Positions 10,697 to 22,935 of a DNA stretch of 64,000 nucleotides are shown here, piece by piece. Numbering within the stretch: position 1 is the stretch's first letter; each line of letters opens with the position of its first letter. This DNA comes from Muscardinus avellanarius (taxonomy: Eukaryota; Chordata; Mammalia; Rodentia; Gliridae): NCBI GenBank assembly GCA_963383645.1, contig OY726565.1, forward strand, positions 29,754,034 to 29,818,033, written 5' to 3'. Both the position numbers and the translations under genes were made by a program. The notes under the pieces were generated by a model. That model was given only the letters and a program-made list of their open reading frames with translations. It was not told the DNA's origin and searched no databases.

Positions 10697-10880
10697 CGTG
10701 TATGGTACTGGAGATTGAACTTGGGTTGTTATACCTCTGACATACAACCCATCACTATTTTATTTTTCATTTTAAAGCAGATTCTTGATAAGTTACTAAG
10801 GCTTTCCTGAAACCTTCTATTTTTCTGTCTCAGCCTTCCAAGCACTGAGATTAAAGGCCTGTGCTACAACTCCCAGCTTA
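10697..10880 (-). mobile_element. B1-dID-type SINE, diverged
   Basis: Antisense dimer: ID half TATGGTACTGGAGATTGAAC, linker TTTTATTTTTCATTTTAAAG, B1 half TCTTGATAAGTTACTAAGGC to ACAACTCCCAGCTTA. Confidence 0.8.
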
Positions 10881-11067
10881 TTTTATTATATTTAGTATTT
10901 TATAAAGGATAGATAGTATAAAATATGTAAATATGGACAAAGAAGAAAAATAGGTAGCAGGGAAATAGCATGTGAGTCACTACATAAAAAGCTAAAATAA
11001 TTACACTAATGAGCACTTGTGAATGTGTAGATAAAATACAGAATGGAACAGAAGAGGGAGAGCCAAG

Positions 11068-11108
<41 letters not shown>

Positions 11109-12728
11109 TGTGTGTGTATGTGTTATTATTTTGTAATGAATGATAAAAGTTGTTTTCTGTTGAAATATATATATATATCACATATACATAAAAATAAACC
11201 TCATAGACAAAAATATAAGTATATAAAATTAATCTTACATTACTGTAATTTTGTTTGGAATGAAGAACAATTTTCTGAGTAAATGAGCAGACCTAAAACA
11301 GGAAGAAATAATGATATTTCAACAGAGAAAAGTTTTAAACTATATGTATGCTGAAATAAATATAATGAAAAAATAGTTACACTGCAGAGAAATTTTAAGT
11401 GATTTGTGTTTAAAATTATAAATAAATAATTGTTTTATCTTAGAGAAACTTTTGAAAGTTTATATTATTAAAAAATGTAAAATGCCAAGTGCAAGTGGGA
11501 AAAATAGCTAGAACAAGTGTTACAATCCTTAATGGTTAAATAACTAATGAATGACTAAAAGTGATACTCTTTCTAGTAAAAAAAATTAATATATAGAAGC
11601 AAAATTACAATTCTTAGCAGACATGTAAAAATATATTTAATTTTACCAAAGACCACATAAATGAAAATTAATTCAGAGATACCATTCCTCCCTCCCGAAA
11701 TGTTAAATTAAAAATGCAGTAATATCTATGAGAGACACATTCGAATGAGTGTTGGCATTTGAATTAAGGGATGAAAATCAAAATATTTTATAACTAGCAC
11801 ATCATGAAGCTGACCAATTGGAATTGACACCCAACTAATTAGCGTGTATATATTCTGACTGGACCATAAACTCTTACATCCTTTATGGTGTATGATATGT
11901 CAAAATATATTGTACTCTTTGATAAAGAGATTCCCTCATGCATGTGTTGAGTACTTTATAAAAAATTCCAGGTTGCCTTTCAGAATTATTTTGTCAGTTT
12001 ACATGTCATTCTTTAGTTATTGACTGTTTTATCTTGACCTAAATGACACTGGGTTTTTACATTTATTTTTAATTAACGTTACATTTTTACCAACATGATA
12101 GATACAAAATACTGTTTAATCCTTAGTACAATTATTTCTCTATTTATAGAGCTTCATTTCTTTCTTTTTGTATCAACTCCTTGCCTTCCTCCTTTTTTAC
12201 TCAAAGGGTTTGTATCTTTTCTTTTTGTAAAAGAAAAGATTTAAAGAATTTTTCTTCCATTCACATGCCCCTACCAATTATTTTTCATGGTGAAAACTCA
12301 TCCTCTTTAGAACACAGTGTTCTGAATGGAAAACTCCATAATCAAAGAACATACTTTGTTGCATTTTGGCCAAGAACGAATCACTCAATTTAAAAGAGCC
12401 TGGGTTAGCGCAGAAAGGAGTGGATGTGGACTGACAAGCTGGTGGCATAGTTGTGTTTGGTTCTGTAGGTTTGTCTCTCGAGCCTCATGCATTGCTTCAT
12501 TTTTCCTCTGGCCGCTGCCAATATGGGACCACACAAGCTCCTGAATGCAGCTCTTTCTGTAGGACCTTGAGTACAGCCCAAATTGCAGGGTGGAAGGTCT
12601 TTAGTTTGCTTGAGGCATGAATAATTTCTCTGCCATCTCTTTCTCCTTACTCAAGTTACCATGTGGAATGCCATTCTGGGTAGCCTGAAAACAGTTCTAT
12701 GCTTGTATCAGGAAGAAACCCAGATTCT

Positions 12729-12730
<2 letters not shown>
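10881..12730. other. AT-rich unique stretch with a (GT)n array
   Basis: Apart from the GT repeat at 11072-11122 and a short TA run at 11166-11180, nothing is recognised. Open frames around 12181-12544 have no motif. Confidence 0.45.
11072..11122. repeat. (GT)n microsatellite
   Basis: About 25 GT units with one A substitution in the middle. No SINE end adjoins it, unlike several other GT/CA arrays in the window. Confidence 0.97.

Positions 12731-12773
<43 letters not shown>
12731..12773. repeat. (TG)n microsatellite
   Basis: About 21 TG units ending in GCGCATGCACGC, an alternating purine-pyrimidine extension. No SINE adjacent. Confidence 0.97.
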
Positions 12774-12775
<2 letters not shown>

Positions 12776-15229
12776 ATGCACGCTTTATGATGGCAGGGAG
12801 AAAATAAACAATGGATGTGTGGCTTGAAGCCATCTCATCCATGTTGGTAGGGTTCAGAATTTCTTGAATCGTCCCCTTGCAAATGGGTTAGTGATGAGGT
12901 CTTTTTAAGGGCTGCTGATTTAGGGAAATAAAGTCATCTTGGGTATAGAGTCTCACATCTCATTTTGTAATCGATCTTGTATTTAAAAGGGTAAACCTGG
13001 TATTATGGGGTTGTTGACAGCTATGTTATTGACCACCATAGAAAAAAGGTCTCAGAGAAATTCTAGAGCTATATTTTTGTCATGAAAAAATAGGATAATT
13101 GTTATATTTCCCTGGGGAGAATCAACTCGTGGCCCACAAGTTTTCAATAGTTGTTTTATTCCTTGTTTGCTGATGCCTGGTGGTTTAGAGGGTTTTAAAA
13201 GCATATTTACAACAGTAAAAGGCAGCTTTTATGTTGTACATGTTGTCATTTAGAAAAGCCATAGAAGATGCTCTAGAAATTGGCTTGCTCCCTGACCATA
13301 CTTGGGGCAGGTCCTTATGCTCTCCAAATGAATCTCCCTGTATAAAATGGGATACTTATTTTGCATGGCTAATGCACAGGTCTATGGCCAACTCAAATGA
13401 CAGAGTGAATGTTGAAGTGCTAGGAAACTAAATAGTCTGTGAGTATAAGGTAGTGCAGATACCATACTATGAGCGTCATAGATTTTATAAATATTTCCTT
13501 ATGGAATAATTATTATGACTGAAGTTATGAGGGTTACTAAATATCATGTGATTCTCCAAATCCTTAAGAGGGTATATATTCATTAAAATACTTACATATT
13601 TTAGTGCTACTAATTATTAAATTGTATTTTTAAATCTCTAAGATTATTTTATATACCATTTATCCTTATAACAAAAATTTCATCATCACTTTCTGTATCT
13701 AAAACATATGCTTTTATTTTTCTAAGATAATAATCCCATTGACTTAAACTCATGGTAGTGCTTGAAATGATCTATAATTTTTCTAATGATGAAATATATA
13801 AATTTGGAAATGATATATATGTGTGTATAATATATGTGTGTATGTGTACATGTAATTATGTGTGTATATATGTGGGCAAATTTATGTGGATGTATATGTA
13901 TCTCCATTTATGCACACATTTGAAGAAGTTACATTGAAACAACTTATTTATCAGTAAATCTATGTGGTTGGTATAGAAGTATATGTTTCAGCCTTTATTC
14001 ATGCATTCTAGCCACAAAACACACCCAGTTTTAATGTCATCGTCTCATTCAGCATTGCATTTCAAGGGATTACTTTGTACTCTGCACTGGCATGGCTGGT
14101 TTGAATTCTAAATGGCTAAAGGATTAAGACTAATAAGAACTCTGTCTCAATTTCTTCTAAAATGATGTCAAATGGTTTAATACTAGTTCTATAACTCTGT
14201 CTCAGTTCATTTTTATCCATGCTTTTCTTTGTAGAAAATTCACAATATACTAATACAGAGATGTAAAATATGATTTTTTGTTCTAGAATCTCAAAGCTAT
14301 TGCACAACTAATTTACCAGATGTAATTGAGAAATACTGTTCTTCATATTTTACAAATTGAGAAAACAGTGCACAGACAAACATTAAAATATGCTCATAGG
14401 AGATTAATGTTACTGACTTTACTAACGGGTAAGATCATCAGTGAGTTAAAAAAAAAAAGAAAATCTAATGTACTCAGATTATGCCAATATAGGCATGTGA
14501 TATGTTCACACAGGCCAATAAAAGCCTGGTAATGTCAGTAAGTAAATTTTTTTTTTTTACCATTTTATGTTTCAATAAAAAAGACCTGTAATGGATCTCA
14601 AATATTTATATTCCGCTTTTAGTTCTGAATTCCTAAATGTGAAAATTTGTCTTCTAGAAAAGATAATTATTATATTTTTAAAGATTTCACTTGCTACTTT
14701 TACCTTTACTCTTTTTTTTTAAACTAAGTTCTTGTTAGCAAAGATCTGTATCCCTTGATCTACATTAGGCTGATATTATGTATATCATGAGTAAATATAT
14801 GTTAACTTGTATTGAAATATAAGGAATTTATGGCTAAAATATCTTTGTAAGCTACAGATTTACATTTACTTGTGTATCATTTGATTTATAATCAAAGAGA
14901 ACAAGAAGGAGGAAGAGATAAAACTAAAAACATACATTTTCTAGCTGGGTCTACCTTTGCTAAGGGATTTTTTTCAATTCCAGCCTCTTGTCATGTCTCA
15001 TGGGTGGCATTAAGAAATGGATGTGCCTAACCAAGCTGGCTGCTCATGCTTACCTTGAGAGTCTAGAGAATTGAGTGTAGATACTGAGTAACGGCTCCAC
15101 AGGAAGAACAAAGTAAACCAAAACACAAATAAAACTCCACGAGGAAGTTTAGTTGTATAGTGCAAATCAGTTCAAGCTCAGCATATCCCAAATCCAGGTT
15201 CCACTCCTTTATGCCCGCTTTTTTTTTTT
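12774..15229. other. AT-rich unique stretch
   Basis: No recognised gene or interspersed repeat. TG/TA-rich irregular tract at about 13815-13885. Short open frames (13231-13431, 14116-14307, 14326-14532) lack recognisable motifs. Confidence 0.45.
13795..13890. repeat. Irregular (TATG/TGTGTA)n tract
   Basis: Imperfect alternation of ATATATGTGTGTATAATA and TGTGTGTATGTGTACATG; low complexity rather than a clean repeat. Confidence 0.8.
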
Positions 15230-15560
15230 TTTTTTGCAGTAGTTTCAGCTCCATGAATAGCATTACCCTGACAGTCATCCAAGCCAGAAAACCTGGAGAT
15301 ACTTCAGATTCCAATCTTTCAAATAAAGTATGTTATTCCCTTTCATGCAGCCTTAGTTTCTATCTCTAATATCTGTTCCTTTTCATAATTCATATTGCCA
15401 ATATCTTAGGTTTCTTGGTGTCTGGGTAGTAGTAATTTTCGTTTTTAATTGCCTTCTCAGTTTCTATACCGATCTCTCCTCCACTCTTTCCCTTCCTGGA
15501 CTCTGTGTGGCCATTCAGTCCGAGTAATTCTCAGTGTTCACTTAGATTCCAGTGAAGACA
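15230..15560 (+). mobile_element. L2-like remnant
   Basis: Blocks CATTACCCTGACAGTCATCC, CAAGCCAGAAAACCTGGAG, then GATCTCTCCTCCACTCTTTC and TGTGTGGCCATTCAG are in the order of the L2 3' region ('caagccagaaacctgggagtcatccttgac ...'). Strongly diverged; an 18-T run precedes it at about 15220-15236. Confidence 0.45.
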
Positions 15561-16980
15561 GCCTCATTGCCAATCGTAAAGATAAAGCACATGCCGCAGG
15601 CTAAGCAAGTTTCATCCTCTTGAATGCAAAAAATAGTTAAAAAATTATCTGATAGAATTATCTAGTATAAACCAGTATAAACTAAGAGTGACATTGTTAT
15701 GCCACTTTCTAATAGTCAAGGTTATGACACTTTCTAATAGTCAAAAGCATCTTCCTGACCTAGTCAGGCAATCTCTTATTTACTTGAAAGAGGAAGGTAG
15801 TGTATTTAGAAGTCCCTAAAATAATGACCAGATTTTAAAATAAATGTTAGATTGAAGCAGTTGAAAATGAAGATGATGCTATACTGGAGTGGTTTGCTTA
15901 TCAAGGGACTGCCTCCATGAACAGGATGATCATTACTTTAATTGGCTTGAGAGAGTCACCAGTATATGCCACTTAAATCAGGAAAATAATTAATAGCTCC
16001 ACACTGTGTAATCAAGTATCCAAGTTTGAACAATAAATTATATAGTCACTGTACCAATAAAGTATCGAAGGTTCTAATAATCCTTACCTTAAGTACCAAC
16101 TACTAGTCAAAATATAACAAGAAATAGTCCTATACACAGTGATTGGAAAAAAAAAAACCTTAATCCTAAAAAAGCAAATATGAATCATTGAGCAATGCTC
16201 CTGACTGCCTGAGCTCTCTCAGTACTCAGCAATCTTTACACCATTTCTCCAGCTGACGACTTCCATGACAAGAACCAGGAACACTTACTATTGAAGTGTT
16301 AACAAATCCTACTAATTCAGTGGATAGGAAGTAACTTGTAATCTTCCTGGCAAAAGATATCATTACACTGGATTTTAAGCATTTCAAGATTTTTTTATGC
16401 CTTGGAATCTTCTCTTTTGATGTGATATTAGATAGTACCTAAATATTTAAATAACATCCATCATTATTATGGGTATTTTCACCAATTTTCTATGAACGCA
16501 AGAGAAAGCTTGGAATAAAATTTGGGAACTATAGTTTACATTAAAGTACTTTAAAAATTACTTTGCCAGAGCAAAGATCCCATGAGATCAAGTTGATAAA
16601 AAACAGTAGAGTAAGAAGCAGGAAACAGAGGTTTAGAAACTTGTCTATCTTTGCTCTATGTCTACTGTTCAGAACAGTGACAGGGTGGTCATAGTGAGGT
16701 GACTTTTGGATGGATGAAAGCTGTCAGCGGGTATGATTTAAAAAAACCAAAGTCATATAGACACCTTAGTTTTCATTTCCTTATCTGCAAATAAAATTAA
16801 AATTATGTACCCTACCTGTTTCATAAATTTGTTAGGAGGATCAGGTAAGCAAATCGTGTGAAAAGCTAGCAAAGATAAAAAGTTGTGAAAAATGTAAAAT
16901 TTAGTTATAAACAAAAAAATTAGAATGTTATAAAACCTTTTAGGTTGTATCAAAGTACTTAGTATACCTGAATTAATATA
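15561..16980. other. AT-rich unique stretch
   Basis: Nothing recognised. A short near-duplicate occurs at about 15700-15745 (CACTTTCTAATAGTCAA twice). Confidence 0.45.
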
Positions 16981-17350
16981 TATAAACATATCTAATATTA
17001 TTATGTATTATAATATAGTATTTAATACATAATATTAGTATTATAGTATAATAATAGTGTTTATTATTTTATAATTATATTTATGTTTATATATAAAATA
17101 TATAACCATAATATGTCATATAACTATATATAATCATAATATGTTATAGAGGAGATAAAAATTTCTATCAAGAAATATATTTAAAAACTCATAGTCATTA
17201 GCATTCATTCTTGAGTTGAAACCCAATATATTTACAAATGTGGTATATAGTCATATTTATTGTTGAATATCTAATCTTGTATAAATTTTAAACATAATAA
17301 ACATATATGATATATTACATTAATATAATATTATGTTATATACATTATAT
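16978..17350. repeat. Extreme AT-rich tract with inverted repeats
   Basis: Almost pure A/T built from ATTATAATA/TATAATATG-like words. It contains an inverted repeat with arms 16992-17010 and 17023-17038 (see findings) and repeated CATAATATG words at about 17107-17150. Confidence 0.85.
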
Positions 17351-17944
17351 TTCAATGTATGGGAAGCACAAACATTAACAAATAACCTTGCTATTTATGC
17401 ATTTGGATTAGAACCAAAGAGATTTCTAGTGGCAGGAAACATTCTTTAAAATTCCCTTTCTGAGGCGTTAAAGAGAAATTTTAGACAAAAGTAATATATT
17501 TGTAGGATCAGAATGCATGTTACACTGAATAAAACATGCCGGTCAGCAATAATTCTTAGCCAAATTTTATATACAAATGCGAGTTTCTCACAGTCCCTGA
17601 CTTGTGGTTACCTACATACACTCCATGCCTAATCACTGTCTTAGAGCCATGTTCAAGAACCTGTTGCTAGCAAACTCTTGAGGGATTGGTTTAGCAAAAG
17701 GCAAAAAATTTATCTAGACTTCCCAGGTTCCAGTCAAAGGCAGTTGGGCAATTTTCCTTAAAGAAAATATAAAATCCATAGGAATAAGCTGGGCTAGGGA
17801 TACTAATGAGCTGGGAGATACTAAATTTTTGTGAATCAAAGAGTTCCCAAGGGAATGACTCATCTAAAAAACGTTTAGGATAAGACACCTCTCTTGTACC
17901 CACTGTCCCTGGCCTTTGATCAGTTTATAATAGAAAAACAAAAG
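17351..17944. other. Unique stretch
   Basis: Nothing recognised; a 70-residue minus open frame at 17691-17903 has no motif. Confidence 0.45.
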
Positions 17945-17945
17945 G

Positions 17946-18153
17946 TGTGCTGGGTGTGGTGGTGCACACTTTTAATCCCCTCGCTTGGGCGGCAAAGACA
18001 GGAGGATTGTGCAGGTTCAAAGCCAGCCACGCTGACTTAAGAGACCCTGTTTCCAAATAAAAAGTATAAAAATAGGTCTGGGAGTGTAGCCCGGAGGTAG
18101 AAGGGTTTCCAGGAACCCCAGTACCAACCAACAAACAACAACAACAACAAAAC
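17946..18153 (+). mobile_element. B1-dID-type SINE
   Basis: Sense dimer: GTGCTGGGTGTGGTGGTGCA, B-box-like GCAGGTTCAAAGCCAGCC, GAGACCCTGTTTCCAAATAA, ID half GGTCTGGGAGTGTAGCCCGG to AACCCCAGTACCAACC, followed by (CAA)n. The same diverged ID half (GGGAGTGTAGCCC) recurs at 28.0 kb and 36.97 kb, so this is a subfamily. Confidence 0.9.
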
Positions 18154-18311
18154 TCCAAAAGGTGTGAAATAAAAGATATTCAGTGACTTTTAGGTTTTGA
18201 ACAGAAATTTTATTACATGGGTAGTATTAAATCCCCATAGAAACACTCCATATCCAAGATTGGCTTTGTTCAATCACTGGATAATAATTTATATTAAGAA
18301 TAACAAGATCA

Positions 18312-18452
18312 AGCCAGGAGTGGCGGCACAAGTTTGTAATCCCAGGGAGGCTGAGCTAGGAGGATGGAAGGTTTGAAACCAGCCTCAGCAATGTAACAAA
18401 GCCCTCAGCAACTTAATGAGACCCTGTTTCAAAATTAAAAAAAAAAAACACA
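18312..18452 (+). mobile_element. SINE B1 half, split from its ID half by an L1
   Basis: Sense B1 half AAGCCAGGAGTGGCGGCACA to ACCCTGTTTCAAAATT, ending in an A12 linker. The ID half appears at 18843 after ~380 bp of L1 3' end. Confidence 0.8.
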
Positions 18453-18842
18453 AAATTTGCAGAAAAAATGGATGAACCTAAAGAATATTAAGTAAAATTA
18501 TTCAGTCACAGAAAGTGTACGCAGCAGCGAGGGAGTAATTGGGATATCAGAAGGACTTTAGCCAATGGGGTAGAGCCATTGAAAGTAGAGCCCTGACTTT
18601 CTCACATTGCTCCAGTGGAGCCCAGTAGAGCTAGAAAAGGACAGTGGGTTGGGGGAGGTGGTCTAGGGGAAGGGGGGAAGGAGAGGAAGGAATCACTTCC
18701 ATGGATATCATGTACATATGTGGGAGCTGCAGGATAAGCCTACTGAGTGCTGTGTGCACATATGTGACAATCACTATGAACTGCATTATGATGGGAGACT
18801 ATTATGCACCAATTAAAGTATTTAAACATAGTAACAAAATAG
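18453..18842 (+). mobile_element. 5'-truncated L1 3' end inside a SINE linker
   Basis: Sense L1 3' region: TTTGCAGAAAAAATGG, TATTAAGTAAAATTATTCAG, a G-rich stretch at about 18648-18690, then ACTATTATGCACCAATTAAA, which is the L1 3' terminus as seen (antisense) in the full-length copy at 48.2 kb. ACAAAAT on both sides may be a short target duplication. Confidence 0.7.
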
Positions 18843-18899
18843 GGCTGGAGGTGTAGCTTACGTAGAAACTTCCTGGGTTTAATCCCCAGTACCGCAAAA

Positions 18900-18934
<35 letters not shown>

Positions 18935-18945
18935 ATTTATTAATT
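18843..18945 (+). mobile_element. SINE ID half with (AAAT)n tail
   Basis: GGGCTGGAGGTGTAGCTTAC to GGTTTAATCCCCAGTACC, then (AAAT)n at about 18897-18937. Probably the right half of the SINE at 18312. Confidence 0.85.
18897..18938. repeat. (AAAT)n microsatellite
   Basis: About ten AAAT units forming the tail of the adjacent ID half. Confidence 0.95.
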
Positions 18946-19290
18946 AAAATAAGAGGATGAGAGGCCAGACAGAGACTGGACCTGTGTGTGAGGGCTGGAG
19001 TCTGGGTTCTGGCTTAAATTTCCAGGAAGATCATGAGTATCATTTTGTGATATTCAGAGAGAACACAGGTGAAACACTAAGAATACAAACTACTGAGGAA
19101 GCCATGGTTTCACACAGGAAGGCTGTGCAGCAAGAAGAGGAGAGTAATAACCAACTTCCCAGTAGAAACAGAAAGGTAGACAAAATTGGTGACCAAGGGA
19201 AACAGGAAGAACAGTGTCCAGGCCCAGGAAGACCAGATCAACAGCCTGGACAAGGCTGGGGCTGTGCTTTGCTGTAGAATGCCCCCTGAG
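18946..19290. other. Unique stretch with a weak open frame
   Basis: A 106-residue plus-strand frame (18957-19277) is hydrophilic and Gln/Glu-rich near its end. No domain, Kozak-like start or splice context is recognised; it merges into an LTR-like sequence. I do not call it a gene. Confidence 0.4.
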
Positions 19291-19500
19291 GGCCCCTGTA
19301 TTGATGCTCAGAGGTGCTGTAATTAGGTCTTGAGGGTTGTAGACTCATTCTTGGGTAAATCCATTGTAATAGATTCCCTGGGTGGTAACCTAGGCAGGTG
19401 GGGCATGGCTGGAGAAGCTGGGTCCCTGGGGTGTGGCTTGGGGGCTGTGAATGCTCCTGTTTTTTTGCTTGCTTGCTCTCTTTTGCTTCTGGCCAATACT
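19290..19500 (+). mobile_element. MaLR-like LTR fragment (rodent ORR1/MT or MLT1 group)
   Basis: CTGTAATTAGGTCTTGAGGG, AATCCATTGTAATAGATTCC, GGTGGGGCATGGCTGGAG and TTTTGCTTCTGGCC follow the order of MaLR LTRs ('attaggtcatgagggctc ... taatccattgatg ... ctctgcttcctggcc'). Ends abruptly. Confidence 0.5.
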
Positions 19501-20795
19501 AGATGAGTAAAGAATAGTTAGTTCTTTGTATTGTTTCAAGTTCAAATATAATTGTTAGGTAATAATTTAGAATTCTGTGAATCTTTACTGACTACTTTCT
19601 GTATCAAGTTTGACTCTTTTATAGGATAAGAAAATGTAATTTCATTGGCATAAATTTAGAGAAGATTAAAAGGCTCTTCAATTTTGTCCAAAAAAAAAAA
19701 AAAAAGGCAAAGGCTCTAGGGAGCTGGAAGAATCTGTTATTTCCCTTAATCCCCTAATAGTAAGGTTTTAACAGCTCCTAGACATTGATCAGAACCATCT
19801 GACAGTGGTAAGTGGGTCAAGCCTTAACTCTGTCCCAATTTGCTGTCTGTCTGCACAATGGAGTATGTGAGTAAGTAAGCCTATTAAGGAGCACATTTTT
19901 AGTTTCTCCAAAAGAATTACACATGGGCATTGATGGAAGAACAGTTAGGCCTTTAATACCATAAAGGATCCTTTCCACACAGATACGATAATGTAGTCAT
20001 TGTTTGTGATCTCTGAAGAGCAGTTACATCAAACAGGAAGAGAGCCCCCACCCCCTTCTGTGAAGTATATCATTTATACACCATCAGATATTTTAGTTAG
20101 GTCTTTTGACTATGATTCAGGCATTTTCTGGCATTTTATTTAGAAATACCAGATGTTAGACTATAAGCAAGTATGGAAGATTGTGGGTGACTTTTGCAGT
20201 GGAAAAAGTAGAATTCTTTCTTCAAGGAAAGAAATAAGCACTTGCTTAATAAGACAGGATAATCAAAAGCAGAATGATTTTAAAGTCTTGATAGGATGGA
20301 AATAGATCATACAAGAGAAATTGTTTATTTGGTTAGCATATAAAATTCCAAGTAGAAATAGGCTAACTACGATCTATCCATATCTATGTTAGGCCTTTCA
20401 GGGGAAAATCTTTTTTAGCAGAATTGAGCTGAAGGCAGGTAAGAATACATTATTTTAAATAACTACTAATATTAAATTTTTTATGGTTGTAGTATTTTCC
20501 CCAAGTGTATATTTTATTGTAGTTTTTGGCCTTTCTCTGACACAAACATAAGATCTAGTTACCCCCACTATATAAATTCATGTAACATTTTAAGTTAGCT
20601 GAAAGAAGAACAATACAAATGATGTTGCTGCCAGCCTGTGGGGCTTTCCAATTCTGTACTGCCAGGGTAGGGAAACACTGTGTATAGGCCTAAACACCTA
20701 CGAGGGAATTCTGATTTACAAGTGACTGTGGTACTTAACACCTGTCAGGAAGCATCGCTCAAGCTGGCACATTGGATTTAATCAACTGCAGTGTC
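19501..20795. other. Unique stretch
   Basis: Nothing recognised apart from a 17-A run at about 19689-19705. Confidence 0.45.
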
Positions 20796-20799
20796 TGAA

Positions 20800-20990
20800 A
20801 GAGGCAGTGTCCTACAGTGACTGGATCCTCGGCTTGGGTCAGACTCCAGAGCTTACTCAGGCATCAGCACTCAGCAGCTGACCAAGTCTTAATGAAGCTA
20901 GTTGCTTAGCCTCATCTCATTTCCTTTATCTGTAATGGGGATAACAAGGTGTCTCTTGAATGACTCTTCTGAACCTTAAGTAAAATAAAC
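20800..20990 (-). mobile_element. MIR SINE
   Basis: Antisense MIR motifs in order: GGGTCAGACTCCAGAGCTTA, then TTGCTTAGCCTCATCTCATT, TCCTTTATCTGTAATGGGGA, TAACAAGGTGTCTCTTGAAT. This corresponds to the 'ctcagtttcctcatctgtaaaatgggg' signature. Confidence 0.75.
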
Positions 20991-21375
20991 TGTCTGGGGT
21001 CATATAGGCTTTTTAACAAAAGTTTCTCTTTACACATTTTATATATTGTTTATCTATTAAAAATGGTGAAAAAATGTTCGCTCATTTCAGTCTAGCCTCT
21101 GGAACTAGAAGAGTTTGAATTTCACAGAGCACTTGATGAGGATGCTGGAAATACTATACGTAAACACCACAAAATAATATTAGGTTGATTTTCTATCATG
21201 TTTCAGATCACTGCATTCAATCAAGTATATTCATTAAACAAAAATAATATTGCATGCCATCTTCTACAATAACTTTGCGACTTTAACTCAGTTGTTTAAA
21301 ATGTGGTATTTAGAAGCTGAGGCTGATTGTGAGAACTCAAGTGACCTTTTCCACTGAATTGGTTTGAAAAGCCAG
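20991..21375. other. Unique stretch
   Basis: Nothing recognised. Confidence 0.5.
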
Positions 21376-21377
21376 AC

Positions 21378-21621
21378 TCAGTTTGAAAAGACAGACGCTG
21401 TATTCTTCATATATATGTGCAATCTGAAAAAATCAAAGCATAGAAACAAAGAGTAGGATGGTGATTGTCAGGGGCCGAGGGATGGGGGAACTGGTCCACA
21501 GGTACAGACTTTAACTTACAGGATGAATAAATTTGAGGAAATGTATAGCATAGTAACTATAGTTAATAATATGGTATACTTATTGGTATTTGCTAAAAGA
21601 GTAAATCTTATATTTTCTTAA

Positions 21622-21671
<50 letters not shown>

Positions 21672-21765
21672 ACCTATACATGGTAATGGCTGTGTTCATT
21701 AATTTGATCATTTCATAATGCATGCATATATCAAATAATTCTTGTATGCCAGGTGTACTTATGAC
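21378..21765 (+). mobile_element. Ancient L1M-type 3'UTR with internal (CA)n
   Basis: Sense L1M 3'UTR order: GTAGGATGGTGATTGTCAGG, GGGCCGAGGGATGGGGGAAC, CATAGTAACTATAGTTAATA, TATGGTATACTTATTGGTAT, AAGAGTAAATCTTATATTTT, then a CA array and ATGGTAATGGCTGTGTTCAT. The CA array sits where L1M copies commonly carry an A/C-rich tract. Confidence 0.75.
21621..21670. repeat. (CA)n microsatellite
   Basis: About 24 CA units, one T interruption near the start, within an L1M 3'UTR rather than at a SINE end. Confidence 0.97.
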
Positions 21766-22590
21766 TCTATTTGTCAATTATACAGTAATGAACTGGGGGA
21801 AAAAAAAGTCCTGAGTCTGCAACCTTAAACCTGGCCAGAGAGGCTTATGGAAGAATCTTTGTGGCAGAAAGGTTTATTGGAGAAATCCTTTAGTTATTTG
21901 AAACCTTCTTTCTCTTCTCTTTTAATATTTTAATCACCTTTGATTCAGGAATTCTGTGAAAATACTGTCTAACATGTGTACTTTTGTATGTGTTTAAGCT
22001 ATAGAGCATAAGGACAGAAAAAAGCATTAGCCAGAATATATTAAATTACTTATGGATAACAACAAGTCACACATTTCTTTTTGTTATCTGTGTAAAAGAA
22101 CAGAAAAGCAGAGTTTTATTTAAATGTATTAAGAATAATTCAAGAGCTAAGAGAATGCCCAAGTGACCACACACCAAAAATATGGGTGGAATCCAATATG
22201 ACAAATTCTATCACTTTATATGCCTAGCTATACCAAATGAGGGGCTGTTAAGTCATCTAAAGAAAGAGTAGTCTCCAGGAGTAATTCCACATGGCTTTCC
22301 TCCAAAGAACATGCCAACTGATCTGTTTATCACTCTGAATCCAGAAAAATAATTTGGATTTAAAATATCATAGATGAAGAATTCATTCTCTCACACTGAA
22401 AAACCATATGAGCACCAGGTCAAAGTAAAGAAGATGCATTCTGTCTCATCCTGTCTTGTCTGATATCCTCAGGCAAATAATGTTATTAGAGGCATAAATA
22501 GCTTTTTAAATAAATCAGACACCTGTGTCTTTCTTCTTGGAACCTGACCCTTTTCCATGTTCCAGACATCCTTCTAGGACCTTTAAGAGC
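21766..22590. other. Unique stretch
   Basis: Nothing recognised. Confidence 0.45.
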
Positions 22591-22708
22591 TTTCTGGTCT
22601 CATTTTTCCATCAACCTTATACAAGCCTCATAGACTTTTTATCACTATCATTTTACAGAAGAGGAATTGAAGCATGGAGCTAAATGATTTATCAATAACC
22701 ACAGAACT

Positions 22709-22887
22709 AGCCCGGTTTAGTGGTGCATGCTTGTAATCCTAGCATTTGGGAGGCTGAGACTGGAGGATCGAGGTTCATGGACAGCCTCAACTACTCAGTG
22801 AGACCCTGTTTCAAAAATTAAAAAGGCTAAAAAAATAGGGCTGGGGTATAGCTTGGAGGTACCGTGCCCCTGGGTTCTATCCCTAGT

Positions 22888-22935
<48 letters not shown>
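22709..22935 (+). mobile_element. B1-dID-type SINE with (CA)n tail
   Basis: Sense dimer: AGCCCGGTTTAGTGGTGCAT, GAGACCCTGTTTCAAAAATT, A-rich linker, ID half GGGCTGGGGTATAGCTTGG to TCTATCCCTAGTATAACAC, running straight into a CA array at 22891-22934. Inserted in a MIR. Confidence 0.9.
22891..22935. repeat. (CA)n microsatellite at a SINE 3' end
   Basis: About 22 CA units, no interruption, immediately after the ID half. Confidence 0.97.

Noticed and set aside
18312..18842. B1-L1 template-switch chimera
   Set aside because: The matching ID half follows immediately after the L1 end, so insertion of an L1 into the SINE linker is simpler.
18957..19277. 106-residue plus frame as a possible small gene
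   Set aside because: No recognised domain, no splice or promoter context, and its 3' end borders MaLR-like LTR sequence.
21621..21670. CA array as another SINE-seeded microsatellite
   Set aside because: It lies inside an L1M 3'UTR with no SINE next to it.
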